Source: Skermanella stibiiresistens SB22
GTDB lineage: Bacteria; Pseudomonadota; Alphaproteobacteria; Azospirillales; Azospirillaceae
Length of the DNA: 64,000 nucleotides
Direction of reading: 5' to 3'
Assembly (NCBI RefSeq): GCF_000576635.1
Contig: NZ_AVFL01000032.1
Span: 1 to 64,000, forward strand
Shown: positions 53,885-62,893 of the stretch, in pieces
Numbering within the stretch: position 1 is the first letter of the stretch
How the letters are laid out: each line of letters starts with the position of its first letter
Notes under the pieces: generated by a model
What the model was told of the DNA's origin: nothing
Databases searched by the model: none
What the model saw: the letters and a program-made list of their open reading frames with translations, nothing else
Made by a program: the position numbers and the translations under genes

Positions 53885-55153
53885 TCAGGGATCAAGCCAC
53901 TCGGGTACCCGTTCCGCCGCCAGCATCTCCTCGATCGTCGGACGTCGCCGTACGACCGCGTGCTTGGCGCCCGACACCAACACCTCCGGCACCAGGGGCC
54001 GTGTGTTGTAGGTCGACGCCATCACCGCGCCATAGGCGCCCGCCGACAGGAATGCCACCAGATCTTCTTGGTCCAAATGTGGCAGGTCCCGCTGCACGGC
54101 GAAGGTGTCTCCCGATTCGCAGACCGGACCGACCACATCGATCGGAGATCGTGGAGCATCCGGGTTCGGCTCAACCACAGGAAGGATAGTGTGCCAGGCA
54201 TCGTAAAGCGAGGGGCGGATCAGATCGTTCATGGCGGCGTCGACGATCAGGAACTCGCGATGGACCCCCGTCTTGCGGAAGATCACCTTGGACACCAGCA
54301 CGCCGGCGTTGCCGACCAGGGCGCGGCCGGGTTCCAGGGTCACGTGGCATCCCAGGTTGCCGGTGATGCTGCGGACCATGCCGGCGTAGGACGCCAGCGC
54401 CGACACCTCCTCGTCCCGGTACAGGATGCCGAGCCCACCGCCCAAGTCCAGGCGCTGGATGTCGTGGCCGTCGGCGCGCAGCGCGTGGACCAATTCGACC
54501 ACCCGCTCGAACGCGTCGCGGAACGGCTCCAGGCTCGTCAGCTGCGATCCGATGTGGACCGCGACCGCGACGGCTTCGATACCCGGCAATTCCGCCGCGC
54601 GGGCGTACGTCGCCCGGGCGTGGTCGATATCGATGCCGAACTTGTTCTCCTTCTTGCCGGTCGCGATCTTCGCGTGGGTCTTGGCGTCGACGTCCGGATT
54701 GACGCGGATCGCGATCGCCGCTGTCCGCCCGATCGATGTCGCGACCTCGCTCAGGGCCTCCAGTTCGGGGATGGATTCGACGTTGAGCTGGAAGATGCCG
54801 GCTTCGAGCGCCGACCTCATCTCGCCGCGTGTCTTGCCGACCCCGGAGAACACGATCCTGTCGGCTGGCACGCCGCCCGCCAGCGCGCGGCGCATCTCCC
54901 CCTCCGACACCACATCGGCGCCGGCTCCCAGCCGGGCCAGCGTGCGGATCACCGCGAGGTTGGAGTTCGCCTTCAGGGCATAGCAGATGCCGGTGTCGGA
55001 ACCCTCGAACGCGTCGGCGAAGGCGCGGTAGTTGGCTTCCAGGGCCGCCGACGAATAGCAGTAGAACGGCGTGCCGACCTCCGCCGCCAAGTCCATCAGG
55101 GATACGTCGTCGGCGTGCAGGACGCCGTCACGGTAGGTGAAGTGAGGGTTCAT
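53885..55153 (-). CDS. lysA: diaminopimelate decarboxylase
   Basis: A 422-aa fold-III PLP enzyme that makes lysine from meso-diaminopimelate in the last step of lysine synthesis. The PLP Lys is K61 in 'GICYALKANSNLAVI'. The substrate-binding 'VCESGDTFAVQRDLP' Cys-containing loop lies near residue 345. The ATG at 55153 overlaps the lptM stop (ATGA). The gene is the last of argH-lptM-lysA. The N-terminal 'FTYRDGVLHADDVSLMDLA' region is normal for the family. Confidence 0.95.
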   Translation of the reverse strand: MNPHFTYRDGVLHADDVSLMDLAAEVGTPFYCYSSAALEANYRAFADAFEGSDTGICYALKANSNLAVIRTLARLGAGADVVSEGEMRRALAGGVPADRIVFSGVGKTRGEMRSALEAGIFQLNVESIPELEALSEVATSIGRTAAIAIRVNPDVDAKTHAKIATGKKENKFGIDIDHARATYARAAELPGIEAVAVAVHIGSQLTSLEPFRDAFERVVELVHALRADGHDIQRLDLGGGLGILYRDEEVSALASYAGMVRSITGNLGCHVTLEPGRALVGNAGVLVSKVIFRKTGVHREFLIVDAAMNDLIRPSLYDAWHTILPVVEPNPDAPRSPIDVVGPVCESGDTFAVQRDLPHLDQEDLVAFLSAGAYGAVMASTYNTRPLVPEVLVSGAKHAVVRRRPTIEEMLAAERVPEWLDP

Positions 55154-55401
55154 GGCGTTCCCGGCTGGGTCTGCGCCGGGGCCGGAGAAGGGGCCGGAGC
55201 TTGCCGTTGCGGTTGGGGTTGCGGGTCCAGCGCCGGGTTCGGGTAGACACCGGGGAAGCGGTCGGCGGCTCGTCCTTGCGGCGGCTCGACGAAGCTGGGC
55301 TTCTTGCCGCAGCCGGCCAACGCCATAACGGCGAGGCTGGCGGCCATGAGGCGGAGCATGGCCTGGCGGGAATTGGCGGGGCGGAGAAGGGAACGGCTCA
55401 C
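55150..55401 (-). CDS. lptM: small LptM-like lipoprotein
   Basis: A short lipoprotein of about 83 aa (69 if ATG at 55359 is used). The signal sequence and lipobox are visible in '[17 protein letters not shown]'. A Pro/Ala/Gln-rich tail follows. The start GTG at 55401 overlaps the argH stop (GTGA); ATG at 55359 sits just before the signal helix. LptM assists LptD maturation in E. coli; small lipoproteins just upstream of lysA are typical of the family. The position between argH and lysA and the 'CGKK' start support the name. Confidence 0.72.
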   Translation of the reverse strand: MSRSLLRPANSRQAMLRLMAASLAVMALAGCGKKPSFVEPPQGRAADRFPGVYPNPALDPQPQPQRQAPAPSPAPAQTQPGTP

Positions 55402-56813
55402 AGGAAACGCTCCCGCGCGGCGGAGACGGCTGCGCGCACCGTCTCGGGCGCGGTGCCGCCGAAGCTGGTCCGGCTGGCGACCGAGGCGTCGACCGTCAGC
55501 ACGTCGAACACCGCCTGGGTGATGCGCGGCTCCACGGATTGGAGGTCGGCGAGGCTGAGTTCGGCCAGCTTGGCTCCCCTGTCCTCCGCCAACTTGACGA
55601 TCCGCCCCGTCACGTGATGGGCCTGGCGGAACGGCAGGCCCAGGACCCGGACCAGCCAGTCGGCCAGATCGGTCGCGGTGATGAATCCCGCCTCGGTCGC
55701 GGCGCGCATCCGGTCGGCGTCGGGCGTCAGGTCGCGGACCATGCCGGCCATGGCCGCGACGCACAGGCCAAGCGTGTCGTCGGTTTCGAACACCGGCTCC
55801 TTGTCCTCCTGCATGTCCTTGGAATAGGCCAGCGGCAGCCCCTTCATGACGATCAGGAGCCCGCTGAGCGACCCGATCACACGGCCAGACTTGGCGCGGA
55901 CCAATTCGGCGGCATCGGGGTTCTTCTTCTGCGGCATGATCGAACTGCCGGTGGTGAAGGCGTCGGTCAGCCGGATGAAGCGGAAGGCGTCGCTGCACCA
56001 GACCACGATCTCCTCCGCCAGCCGCGACAGGTGGACGGCGCAGATCGCGGCGGCGCCGAGATATTCCAGCGCGAAGTCGCGGTCGGATACGGCGTCGAGC
56101 GAGTTGGCGGTCGGCCGGTCGAAGCCGAGATCCCGCGCCACGGAGTGGCGGTCGATCGGGAAAGAGGTGCCGGCCAGCGCCGCCGAGCCGAGAGGGCACT
56201 CGTTGAGCCTGGCGCGGGCGTCGCGCATGCGGCCCCGGTCGCGCCCCAGCATCTCGACATAAGCCAGCAGATGGTGACCAAAGGTCACTGGCTGGGCCGT
56301 CTGGAGGTGGGTGAAGCCGGGCATCACCGTTCCGGCGTGCCGTTCCGCCAGATCGATCATCGCCGACTGGAGGTCCTTCAGGCCCGCGTCGATGCGGTCA
56401 AGCGCGTCGCGAACCCAGAGGCGGAAATCGGTCGCCACCTGGTCGTTGCGGGACCGCGCGGTGTGCAGCCGGCCAGCAGACTCGCCGATCAGTTCCGCCA
56501 GCCGCGCCTCCACGTTCATGTGGATGTCTTCCAGTTCGGTCTTGAACGTGAAGCCGCCGTCGGCAATCTCTTGGGCAATGCGGTCGAGCCCGGTGATGAT
56601 CTGTTGGGCGTCGTCCGCGGCGATGATGCCCTGCCGGGCGAGCATGGCGGCGTGGGCCTTGGAACCCGCGATGTCCTGGACCGCGAGACGCTGATCGAAT
56701 CCGATCGACACGTTGATGCGTTCCATGATCGAGGACGGTCCGCTGGCGAAGCGCCCGCCCCAAAGCTGGTTGGCGGCGCTGCTGGCGTTTTTGGGCGTTG
56801 CTTGGTCGGTCAT
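55398..56813 (-). CDS. argH: argininosuccinate lyase
   Basis: A 471-aa fumarase-superfamily enzyme that splits argininosuccinate into arginine and fumarate. The signature '[16 protein letters not shown]' near residue 285 and '[17 protein letters not shown]' near 115 are diagnostic, with the catalytic His in '[15 protein letters not shown]'. The ATG at 56813 begins a short polar tail before the domain. Its stop overlaps the start of lptM. It is divergent from the thioredoxin-like gene. Confidence 0.95.
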   Translation of the reverse strand: MTDQATPKNASSAANQLWGGRFASGPSSIMERINVSIGFDQRLAVQDIAGSKAHAAMLARQGIIAADDAQQIITGLDRIAQEIADGGFTFKTELEDIHMNVEARLAELIGESAGRLHTARSRNDQVATDFRLWVRDALDRIDAGLKDLQSAMIDLAERHAGTVMPGFTHLQTAQPVTFGHHLLAYVEMLGRDRGRMRDARARLNECPLGSAALAGTSFPIDRHSVARDLGFDRPTANSLDAVSDRDFALEYLGAAAICAVHLSRLAEEIVVWCSDAFRFIRLTDAFTTGSSIMPQKKNPDAAELVRAKSGRVIGSLSGLLIVMKGLPLAYSKDMQEDKEPVFETDDTLGLCVAAMAGMVRDLTPDADRMRAATEAGFITATDLADWLVRVLGLPFRQAHHVTGRIVKLAEDRGAKLAELSLADLQSVEPRITQAVFDVLTVDASVASRTSFGGTAPETVRAAVSAARERFL

Positions 56814-56857
56814 GGGGTGCGGTTTATTCAGGTCCAGGGGAGGGTCGGAAACGGGAT

Positions 56858-57475
56858 ATGAAAAAGGTGGTCAGTATGCGTAATTTCATCGCCGCCGCAA
56901 TGCTCGGCATCGTTTGCGCGGTTGGAGGGTGGTTCGCGTCCGACGCGGGGCAGGCGAACGCCGCCCGTCCGCCGCTGGAGGGGACGATGGGAAAGTTCCA
57001 GCCCGCCGATCAACCCCGGCCGGTGCCCGATCTGGGTTTCATCGGACCCAGCGGCGCCCAGGCCAGCTTGTCCGACTTCAAGGGTAAGATCGTGCTGTTG
57101 AACCTATGGGCGACGTGGTGCGCGCCCTGTGTCAAGGAGATGCCGTCGCTCGACGCCTTGCAGGCGAGGCTGGGTGGCGAGGATTTCCAGGTCGTGGCCC
57201 TGTCGCTCGACCGGGGCGGCCGGAACGTCGTGCAGCCCTTCTTCGAGCGGCTGGGTATACGGAACCTGGAAATGTACCTGGACCCGCCGAGCGCCGCCAT
57301 GGGAACGCTGAAGCCTCGTGGTCTGCCGACGACCCTGGTGATCGACCGCGACGGCTTCGAACTGGGCCGGTTGGAAGGCGAGGCCGACTGGAACAGCGAG
57401 GAGGCTGTCCGGATGCTGCGGCATTTCATCGATGATGGTGTCCGTCCGACCAGGATGATGAAGACGAGCGGCTGA
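56858..57475 (+). CDS. TlpA-like thiol:disulfide oxidoreductase
   Basis: A 205-aa protein with an N-terminal membrane helix or uncleaved signal ('[19 protein letters not shown]') and a thioredoxin-fold domain. The active site is '[16 protein letters not shown]' (WCAPC). '[13 protein letters not shown]' supplies the cis-Pro loop. It probably acts in the periplasm on cysteine pairs, for instance in cytochrome c maturation. The ATG at 56858 is chosen; ATG at 56876 would shorten the leader. It is divergent from argH, with about 45 bp between starts. Confidence 0.88.
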   Translation: MKKVVSMRNFIAAAMLGIVCAVGGWFASDAGQANAARPPLEGTMGKFQPADQPRPVPDLGFIGPSGAQASLSDFKGKIVLLNLWATWCAPCVKEMPSLDALQARLGGEDFQVVALSLDRGGRNVVQPFFERLGIRNLEMYLDPPSAAMGTLKPRGLPTTLVIDRDGFELGRLEGEADWNSEEAVRMLRHFIDDGVRPTRMMKTSG

Positions 57476-57660
57476 CGTGGCGCTTGAGACCGGCCGAAGC
57501 ATGGGGCTGGAAATGGAGGAGGGCAGGGCGGTCCAGCTTGGCCGGTCTTCGGGCGAGTCGTGAGCCGGGAACCTAACCCATCGTCGTCCCGTTCCCTCGA
57601 TACTCGTATGTTGCGGAGCACAATGATGCCCCGCGAACCCAGCATCCCATGAGGGCTCCA

Positions 57661-58677
57661 ATGAACGGCTTTCGATCCAGCGCGTCATCGCGGACCGGCA
57701 AGATCCTGGCCGCTTCGGCGGCGGCACTCGCCGCGACCGCCCTGTACAACACCTACCGCACGCGGAAGGCCGAGCGGGAGCATCCGCCCGCCGGTCGTTT
57801 CGTCACGGTGGACGGCGTGCGTCTGCACTACATCGAGCGTGGCCAAGGATCGCCGGTCGTGCTGGTCCATGGCAACGTCGTGATCGCGGAGGACTTCGTC
57901 TACAGTGGCGTGTTCGATCGGCTGACCGCGAATCACAGGGTGATCGCCTTCGACCGGCCCGGTTATGGCTATAGCGAGCGACCTCAGGGATCGATGTGGA
58001 CAGCGCGGCAGCAGGCCGACCTGCTCGCCAAAGCCTTCGATGCCCTGGGGATCGAGCACCCGGTCGTCGTTGGCCACTCATGGGGAACGCTGGTGGCCCT
58101 GGAACTGGCGCTGGGTCACCCCGGGAGCGTGAGCGGACTGGTATTGCTGGCGGGATATTATCAGACCACCTTCCGCGCCGATGTCGCGTTGGTCGCGGCA
58201 CCCGCCGTTCCAGTGTTCGGCGACGTGCTGCGTCACACCCTCTCACCCTTGATCGGCTCGGCGTTGATGCCGCTGAACCTCAAGGCGATGTTCGCTCCCT
58301 TGCCGGTGCCGGAGCGGTTCGAGCGCGAGTTCCCTCATTACTTCCCGGTGAGACCAGGCCAGATCCGCGCCGAGTCCCAGGACGCCGTCACCATGGTCCC
58401 GGCGGTCATCGGCATGGAGGAACGGGCTCGCGATCTCAAGATACCCGTCGCCATCATGGCCGGCACCGATGACAAGGTCGTGGATCCCGAGGACCACTCC
58501 GTGTGGCTGCACGGTGTCATTCCTGACAGCGACCTTCGATTGGTCCCTGGCGTCGGCCACATGCTGCACCACGCGGTCCCGGGGCAGGTGGCCGAGGCCA
58601 TCGACCAAGTCGCTGGCGGCCGGAAGCGGCCCTCCTCAGCCAATCCAATCCCCGACCTCATCGCGACTTCTTCTTGA
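57661..58677 (+). CDS. alpha/beta hydrolase
   Basis: A 338-aa alpha/beta hydrolase. A hydrophobic stretch near residues 14-30 may anchor it in the membrane. The oxyanion region is 'VVLVHGNVVIAEDFVY' (HGN), and the nucleophile is Ser in 'VVVGHSWGTLVALELAL'. The acid 'GTDDKVVDPED' and His in 'VPGVGHMLHH' complete the triad. The substrate cannot be told; esterase or epoxide hydrolase relatives are likely. ATG at 57661 is used; ATG at 57649 is in the same frame. The last 20 bp overlap the convergent DUF3140 gene. Confidence 0.82.
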   Translation: MNGFRSSASSRTGKILAASAAALAATALYNTYRTRKAEREHPPAGRFVTVDGVRLHYIERGQGSPVVLVHGNVVIAEDFVYSGVFDRLTANHRVIAFDRPGYGYSERPQGSMWTARQQADLLAKAFDALGIEHPVVVGHSWGTLVALELALGHPGSVSGLVLLAGYYQTTFRADVALVAAPAVPVFGDVLRHTLSPLIGSALMPLNLKAMFAPLPVPERFEREFPHYFPVRPGQIRAESQDAVTMVPAVIGMEERARDLKIPVAIMAGTDDKVVDPEDHSVWLHGVIPDSDLRLVPGVGHMLHHAVPGQVAEAIDQVAGGRKRPSSANPIPDLIATSS

Positions 58678-59011
58678 GAGGGTCATGACCCCAGTTCATC
58701 AAGCTATGGCGCCAGCGGGACGTCTCGACATCGTGTGACGGACCCTGGGCGCAATGGCGATGGACGTAGGAGACGACTTTCCGCATGTGGGCATAATCGT
58801 CTTCGGTCAGATCTGCCTGCTTGGTGTGCGCCAACTCGACGATCCGGCGGCCCGACTGGTGGCCGACCGACTCGTCCTCTCCCTCACGGTTGAACCCGAC
58901 ACCCTCACTCTCCTCGGTCCCAAGCCACCGTTCGAGTTCCTTGGGCGTCATGTTCACCGCGTCGGCGTAATCGGCCCGGATACTGGCTTTTTCATCATCG
59001 CTGAACGGCAC
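58658..59011 (-). CDS. DUF3140 family protein
   Basis: A 117-aa soluble protein with the DUF3140 pattern: 'ADYADAVNMTPKELERWLGT' near the start, 'QSGRRIVELAHTKQADLTED' in the middle, and 'MRKVVSYVHRHCAQGP' near the end. It may be a small DNA-binding-like protein, but no function is known. The start chosen is GTG at 59011, preceded by AAGGAG at 6-bp spacing; ATG at 59077 would add 22 residues. It overlaps the hydrolase gene at the 3' end. Confidence 0.78.
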   Translation of the reverse strand: MPFSDDEKASIRADYADAVNMTPKELERWLGTEESEGVGFNREGEDESVGHQSGRRIVELAHTKQADLTEDDYAHMRKVVSYVHRHCAQGPSHDVETSRWRHSLMNWGHDPLKKKSR

Positions 59012-59125
59012 CTGATGCTCCTTGTGCTGCGACGGGAAAGTTTTCCCGTATCGCAGGAACATGGCGGTATGTCGCACGGAGGAAAGGGGCTCCTGGCTTT
59101 AGCCTCATAGGCGACATCCGAAAAC

Positions 59126-59164
59126 GGCAAGAGGCCCCGGAATGCTTTTCCGGGACCTCTTGCC
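59126..59164 (-). terminator. intrinsic terminator downstream of hbd
   Basis: A 16-bp stem (GGCAAGAGG/CCTCTTGCC plus CCCGGAA/TTCCGGG, one mismatch) closes on a TGCTT loop. On the minus strand it is followed by GTTTTC. It lies 36 bases past the hbd stop, so it should end the etfB-etfA-hbd transcript. Confidence 0.85.
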
Positions 59165-59200
59165 AGGGCACTCGGCGAGCCTTGCGGCGCGTCCTGTCGT

Positions 59201-60073
59201 TCAGCGCGTCGGGACCGGGACCGGCTTGCTGTAGTCGTAGAAGCCGCGGCCAGCCTTGCGGCCAACCCAGCCGGCTTCGACGTATTTCACCAGCAGCGGG
59301 CAGGGCCGATACTTGCTGTCGGCCAAGCCGTCGTACAGGACGTGCATGATCGCCAAGCAGGTGTCCAAGCCGATGAAGTCCGCCAGCTCCAGCGGGCCCA
59401 TCGGGTGGTTGGCGCCCAGCTTCAGCGCGGTGTCGATCGCTTCGACCGAGCCCACGCCCTCGTAGAGGGTGTAGACCGCCTCGTTGATCATCGGCAGCAG
59501 GATGCGGTTGACGATGAAGGCCGGGAAGTCCTCCGCCACGGCGGCCTTCTTGCCCAGCTTGACCGTCAGCTCCCTGACCGACTGGAACGTCTCCTCATCC
59601 GTCGCGATGCCGCGGATCAGCTCGACCAGCTGCATCACCGGCACCGGGTTCATGAAGTGCATGCCCATGAACTTGGCTGGACGGTCGGTCACGGCGGCCA
59701 GCCGCGTGATCGAGATCGACGAGGTGTTGCTCGCGATCAGCGCGGTCGAGTTGAGGTTGGGAACCAGACGCTTGAAGATCTCCCGCTTGACTTCCTCGGC
59801 TTCCGTCGCCGCCTCGATGACGAGGTCGCAATCACCGAAGATCGCCAGATCGGTGCCGGTCGAGATGCGTTCGAGGGCCGTGTGCTTCTCGGCCTCCGTC
59901 AGCTTCCCCTTGGCGATCTGGCGCTCCAGGTTCTTGCCGATATTGCCCACCGCCTTGTTCAGCGCATCGGCACTGATGTCGGACAGCTTGACGTCGAAGC
60001 CTGACACTGCGCAGACATGGGCGATGCCCGCGCCCATCTGTCCGGCCCCGATGACACCGATCTTCTGAATCAT
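59201..60073 (-). CDS. hbd: 3-hydroxybutyryl-CoA dehydrogenase
   Basis: A 290-aa 3-hydroxyacyl-CoA dehydrogenase. The Rossmann motif is 'IGVIGAGQMGAGIAHVCAV' at residues 4-22. The catalytic His lies in 'FMGMHFMNPVPVMQLVELI' near residue 140, and Glu in 'LVIEAATEAEEVKREIF'. The C-terminal helical domain ends 'GWVGRKAGRGFYDYSK'. It oxidises 3-hydroxybutyryl-CoA in fatty-acid, polyhydroxybutyrate or ethylmalonyl-CoA metabolism. It follows etfA by 35 bp, so the three are one operon. Confidence 0.93.
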   Translation of the reverse strand: MIQKIGVIGAGQMGAGIAHVCAVSGFDVKLSDISADALNKAVGNIGKNLERQIAKGKLTEAEKHTALERISTGTDLAIFGDCDLVIEAATEAEEVKREIFKRLVPNLNSTALIASNTSSISITRLAAVTDRPAKFMGMHFMNPVPVMQLVELIRGIATDEETFQSVRELTVKLGKKAAVAEDFPAFIVNRILLPMINEAVYTLYEGVGSVEAIDTALKLGANHPMGPLELADFIGLDTCLAIMHVLYDGLADSKYRPCPLLVKYVEAGWVGRKAGRGFYDYSKPVPVPTR

Positions 60074-60108
60074 TTAATTTCCTTGCGGCGACGTTGGAGG
60101 AAGAATGA

Positions 60109-61047
60109 TCACACCTTGCCCAGTTCCTCCGTCAGCTCGGGAATGACCTTGAACAGATCACCCACGAGGCCGTAGTCGGCGACCTGGAAAATCGGCGCTT
60201 CCTCGTCTTTGTTTATGGCCACGATGACCTTGGAGTCCTTCATCCCGGCCAGGTGCTGAATGGCACCGGAGATACCGACCGCGATGTAAAGCTCGGGAGC
60301 CACGATCTTCCCGGTCTGTCCGACCTGGTAGTCGTTGGGGACGAAGCCGGCGTCCACCGCGGCGCGCGACGCGCCGACAGCGGCGCCCAGCTTGTCGGCG
60401 AGGGTCTCCAGCATGTGGAAGTTCTCGCCGGACTGCATGCCGCGGCCACCGGACACGATGGCCTTGGCGCTCGTCAACTCGGGACGCTCCGACTTGGAGA
60501 GTTCCTGACCGACGAACTTGGACAGGCCGGCGTCGGCGCCGGTGGCCGCCGCCTCGACCGACGCGCCGCCACCGTCGGCGGCGACCGCGTCGAACGCGGT
60601 GCCGCGTACGGTGATGATCTTGATCGCGTCCGACGACTGGACCGTGGCGATGGCGTTGCCGGCGTAGATCGGCCGGTCGAAGGTGTCTGCGTCATGGACC
60701 CCGACGATCTCGGAGATCTGCGCCACGTCCAGCAGGGCGGCGACTCGCGGCATGACGTTCTTGCCGAAGCTCGTCGCGGGAGCCAGCACGTGGCTGTAGC
60801 CCTTGGCGAGGTCGACGATCAGCGGCGCCACGTTCTCGGCCAGCCCATGGGCGTACTGCTCGGCGTCCGCGACCAGGACCTTGGACACGCCGGCGATCTT
60901 CGCGGCGGCCTCGGCCGTCCCTTGGACGTTGGAGCCGGCGACCAGCACGTGGAGGTCGCCACCGAGCTTGGTGGCGGCGCCGATGGTGGTCAGGGTGGCG
61001 GCCTTGACCGCGCCGTCGGCATGTTCAGCGATGACGAGGACGCTCAT
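60109..61047 (-). CDS. etfA: electron transfer flavoprotein subunit alpha
   Basis: A 312-aa FAD-binding subunit of ETF. The C-terminal FAD motif '[20 protein letters not shown]' near residue 245 and '[20 protein letters not shown]' are conserved. With EtfB it carries electrons from acyl-CoA dehydrogenases to the quinone pool through ETF:QO. The ATG at 61047 lies 1 bp from the etfB stop. It probably serves the acyl-CoA dehydrogenase at the window end. Confidence 0.95.
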   Translation of the reverse strand: MSVLVIAEHADGAVKAATLTTIGAATKLGGDLHVLVAGSNVQGTAEAAAKIAGVSKVLVADAEQYAHGLAENVAPLIVDLAKGYSHVLAPATSFGKNVMPRVAALLDVAQISEIVGVHDADTFDRPIYAGNAIATVQSSDAIKIITVRGTAFDAVAADGGGASVEAAATGADAGLSKFVGQELSKSERPELTSAKAIVSGGRGMQSGENFHMLETLADKLGAAVGASRAAVDAGFVPNDYQVGQTGKIVAPELYIAVGISGAIQHLAGMKDSKVIVAINKDEEAPIFQVADYGLVGDLFKVIPELTEELGKV

Positions 61048-61048
61048 A

Positions 61049-61798
61049 TCAGATCACCTTGGCTTCGTTCTTCAGCTTCTCGACCAGCTCCTGCACCGAC
61101 TTGACCTTGATGCCGGCCGAGCGCTTCGCGGGCTCGACGACCTTGAGGGTCTTCAGACGCGGCGCCGGATCGACACCGAGATCGGCGGGGGACACCGTCT
61201 CGATCGGCTTCTTCTTCGCCTTCATGATGTTGGGCAGCGACGCGTAGCGCGGCTCGTTGAGGCGCAGGTCGGTGGTCACCACGGCGGGAAGCTTCAGTTC
61301 GATCGTCTCCAGGCCGCCATCGACCTCGCGGGTCACCGTGACGGCGCCCTCGGCGGGAACGACCTTGGACGCGAAGGTGCCCTGGGCCCAGCCCAGCAGG
61401 GCCGCGAGCATCTGGCCGGTCTGGTTGGCGTCGTCGTCGATCGCCTGCTTGCCCATGATGACAAGCTGCGGCTGTTCCTTGTCCACGATCGCCTTCAGCG
61501 CCTTGGCGACGGCCAGCGGCTGCAGATCGGCGTCGGTCAGGACGTGGATGGCGCGGTCGGCCCCCATCGCGAGCGCGGTGCGCAGGGTTTCCTGGCAGGC
61601 CTGGACACCCATGCTGACGGCGATCACCTCGGTCGCCGCCTTGGATTCCTTGAGACGAACCGCCTCTTCAACCGCGATTTCATCGAAAGGATTCATCGAC
61701 ATCTTAACGTTGGCAGTCTCGACTCCCGAGCCGTCCGCTTTGACACGGATCTTCACGTTGTAGTCGACCACCCGCTTAACCGGGACGAGGACTTTCAT
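61049..61798 (-). CDS. etfB: electron transfer flavoprotein subunit beta
   Basis: A 249-aa AMP-binding subunit of ETF. The N-terminal '[18 protein letters not shown]' and '[20 protein letters not shown]' regions are typical, and '[20 protein letters not shown]' is the family signature. The ATG at 61798 follows AAGGA, and a strong promoter lies about 100 bases upstream. It heads the etfB-etfA-hbd operon. Confidence 0.95.
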   Translation of the reverse strand: MKVLVPVKRVVDYNVKIRVKADGSGVETANVKMSMNPFDEIAVEEAVRLKESKAATEVIAVSMGVQACQETLRTALAMGADRAIHVLTDADLQPLAVAKALKAIVDKEQPQLVIMGKQAIDDDANQTGQMLAALLGWAQGTFASKVVPAEGAVTVTREVDGGLETIELKLPAVVTTDLRLNEPRYASLPNIMKAKKKPIETVSPADLGVDPAPRLKTLKVVEPAKRSAGIKVKSVQELVEKLKNEAKVI

Positions 61799-61891
61799 TG
61801 CAAATCCTTAGTTATCGGTACACGACAGTGGCTCATGCGCCCGCGCGAAAGCTTGGCCGCAGTGCACAAAATACACCGCGAGCGGTGGCGA

Positions 61892-61920
61892 ACCATAGGA
61901 TTTGGCATCAACCGTGTCAA
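61892..61920 (-). promoter_or_regulatory. candidate sigma-70 promoter of etfB-etfA-hbd
   Basis: On the minus strand TTGACA (61920-61915) is an exact -35 box and TATGGT (61897-61892) a good -10 box, exactly 17 bp apart. The leader to the etfB ATG is about 85-90 bases. This is the best promoter match in the window. Confidence 0.7.
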
Positions 61921-62003
61921 TCTGCAGGCAAGCCGCCATCGCACCGCAACATGCGACACAAAGCCTTTGCGATGATGGGGTGCTCCGGCGGTCGGATTGA
62001 AAC

Positions 62004-62573
62004 CTAACGGTTGGCGCCGGGCACCCAAAGCACATCCAAAGCGCCTTTGCCGTTCACGTAACGGCTCAGCACGAACAAATGGTCCGACAGGCGGTTGATG
62101 TATTTCAGCGCCGCGGCGCTCACCGGCTCATGGCCGGCCAGTTCGGTCATCAGGCGTTCGGCGCGGCGCGCCACGGTCCGAGCCAAGTGGAGGTGCGCCG
62201 CCGCCGGCGATCCGCCCGGCAGCACGAAGCTCGACAGCGGGCTCAACTCCGCGTTCATGGCGTCGATTTCGCTCTCCAGACGGTCAACCTGGGAATCGAT
62301 GACGCGGAGCGGCGGGTAGGGCGGATCCTCCTGTTCCGGCGTGCAGAGATCGGCGCCGAGATCGAACAGGTCGTTCTGGATACGCGACAACATGGCGTCG
62401 GTCTGGGGATCGTCGGCCGTGTGCAGTCGCGCCAAGCCGATCACGCTGTTCGCCTCGTCCACCGTTCCATAGGATGCGACGCGGAGGTCATGCTTGGCGA
62501 CCCGCCTGCCATCGCCCAGCGAGGTTTCCCCCTTGTCGCCGCCGCGGGTATAGATCCTGGTCAGCCGCACCAT
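62004..62573 (-). CDS. pduO: cob(I)yrinic acid a,c-diamide adenosyltransferase, PduO type
   Basis: A 189-aa ATP:cob(I)alamin adenosyltransferase. The N-terminal ATP-binding motif 'IYTRGGDKGETSLGDG' and 'SYGTVDEANSVIGLARLH' are diagnostic of PduO/MMAB. The active-site 'HLHLARTVARRAERLM' (with essential Arg) follows near residue 130. It forms adenosylcobalamin, needed by methylmalonyl- and ethylmalonyl-CoA mutases and by the class II ribonucleotide reductase at 43 kb. The ATG at 62573 follows GGAGG. Confidence 0.93.
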   Translation of the reverse strand: MVRLTRIYTRGGDKGETSLGDGRRVAKHDLRVASYGTVDEANSVIGLARLHTADDPQTDAMLSRIQNDLFDLGADLCTPEQEDPPYPPLRVIDSQVDRLESEIDAMNAELSPLSSFVLPGGSPAAAHLHLARTVARRAERLMTELAGHEPVSAAALKYINRLSDHLFVLSRYVNGKGALDVLWVPGANR

Positions 62574-62643
62574 GCGGGCAATCCTCCGGAGTTCATGTCT
62601 ATAGGTGGCTCTGGCGTTGACTCTGGCGGCGCCGTGCTCAGGC

Positions 62644-62835
62644 CTATTTGGCGAGCAGGGCGAGGACGAAGATGATCAGTGCCACGCCCTGCAAGGTGAC
62701 GCGCAGGCGCATCAGCCGGTTGCCGTATTTCTCGTTGAACTCGCCGCCACGCACCATGGCGAACAAGCCGACGAAAAGCGAGCCGAGCACGGCGAGCATC
62801 GCCACAGCCAGGAGGATGGTGAAAAATCCGCTCAT
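62644..62835 (-). CDS. twin transmembrane (HIG1-like) small protein
   Basis: A 63-aa hydrophobic protein with two membrane helices ('FFTILLAVAMLAVLGSLFV' and 'LQGVALIIFVLALLAK') joined by a short polar loop ('GGEFNEKYGNRLMRLRV') that matches the HIG1-type connector. Such proteins are linked to respiratory supercomplexes in mitochondria, and the bacterial role is unclear. The ATG at 62835 follows a weak site. It sits between the acyl-CoA dehydrogenase and pduO, 70 bp from the latter. Confidence 0.75.
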   Translation of the reverse strand: MSGFFTILLAVAMLAVLGSLFVGLFAMVRGGEFNEKYGNRLMRLRVTLQGVALIIFVLALLAK

Positions 62836-62893
62836 CCCCTGGATATAGTACGTCGTCCCGCCGCCGCCCAGCCCAACTTCGTTGTCAGGCGCC

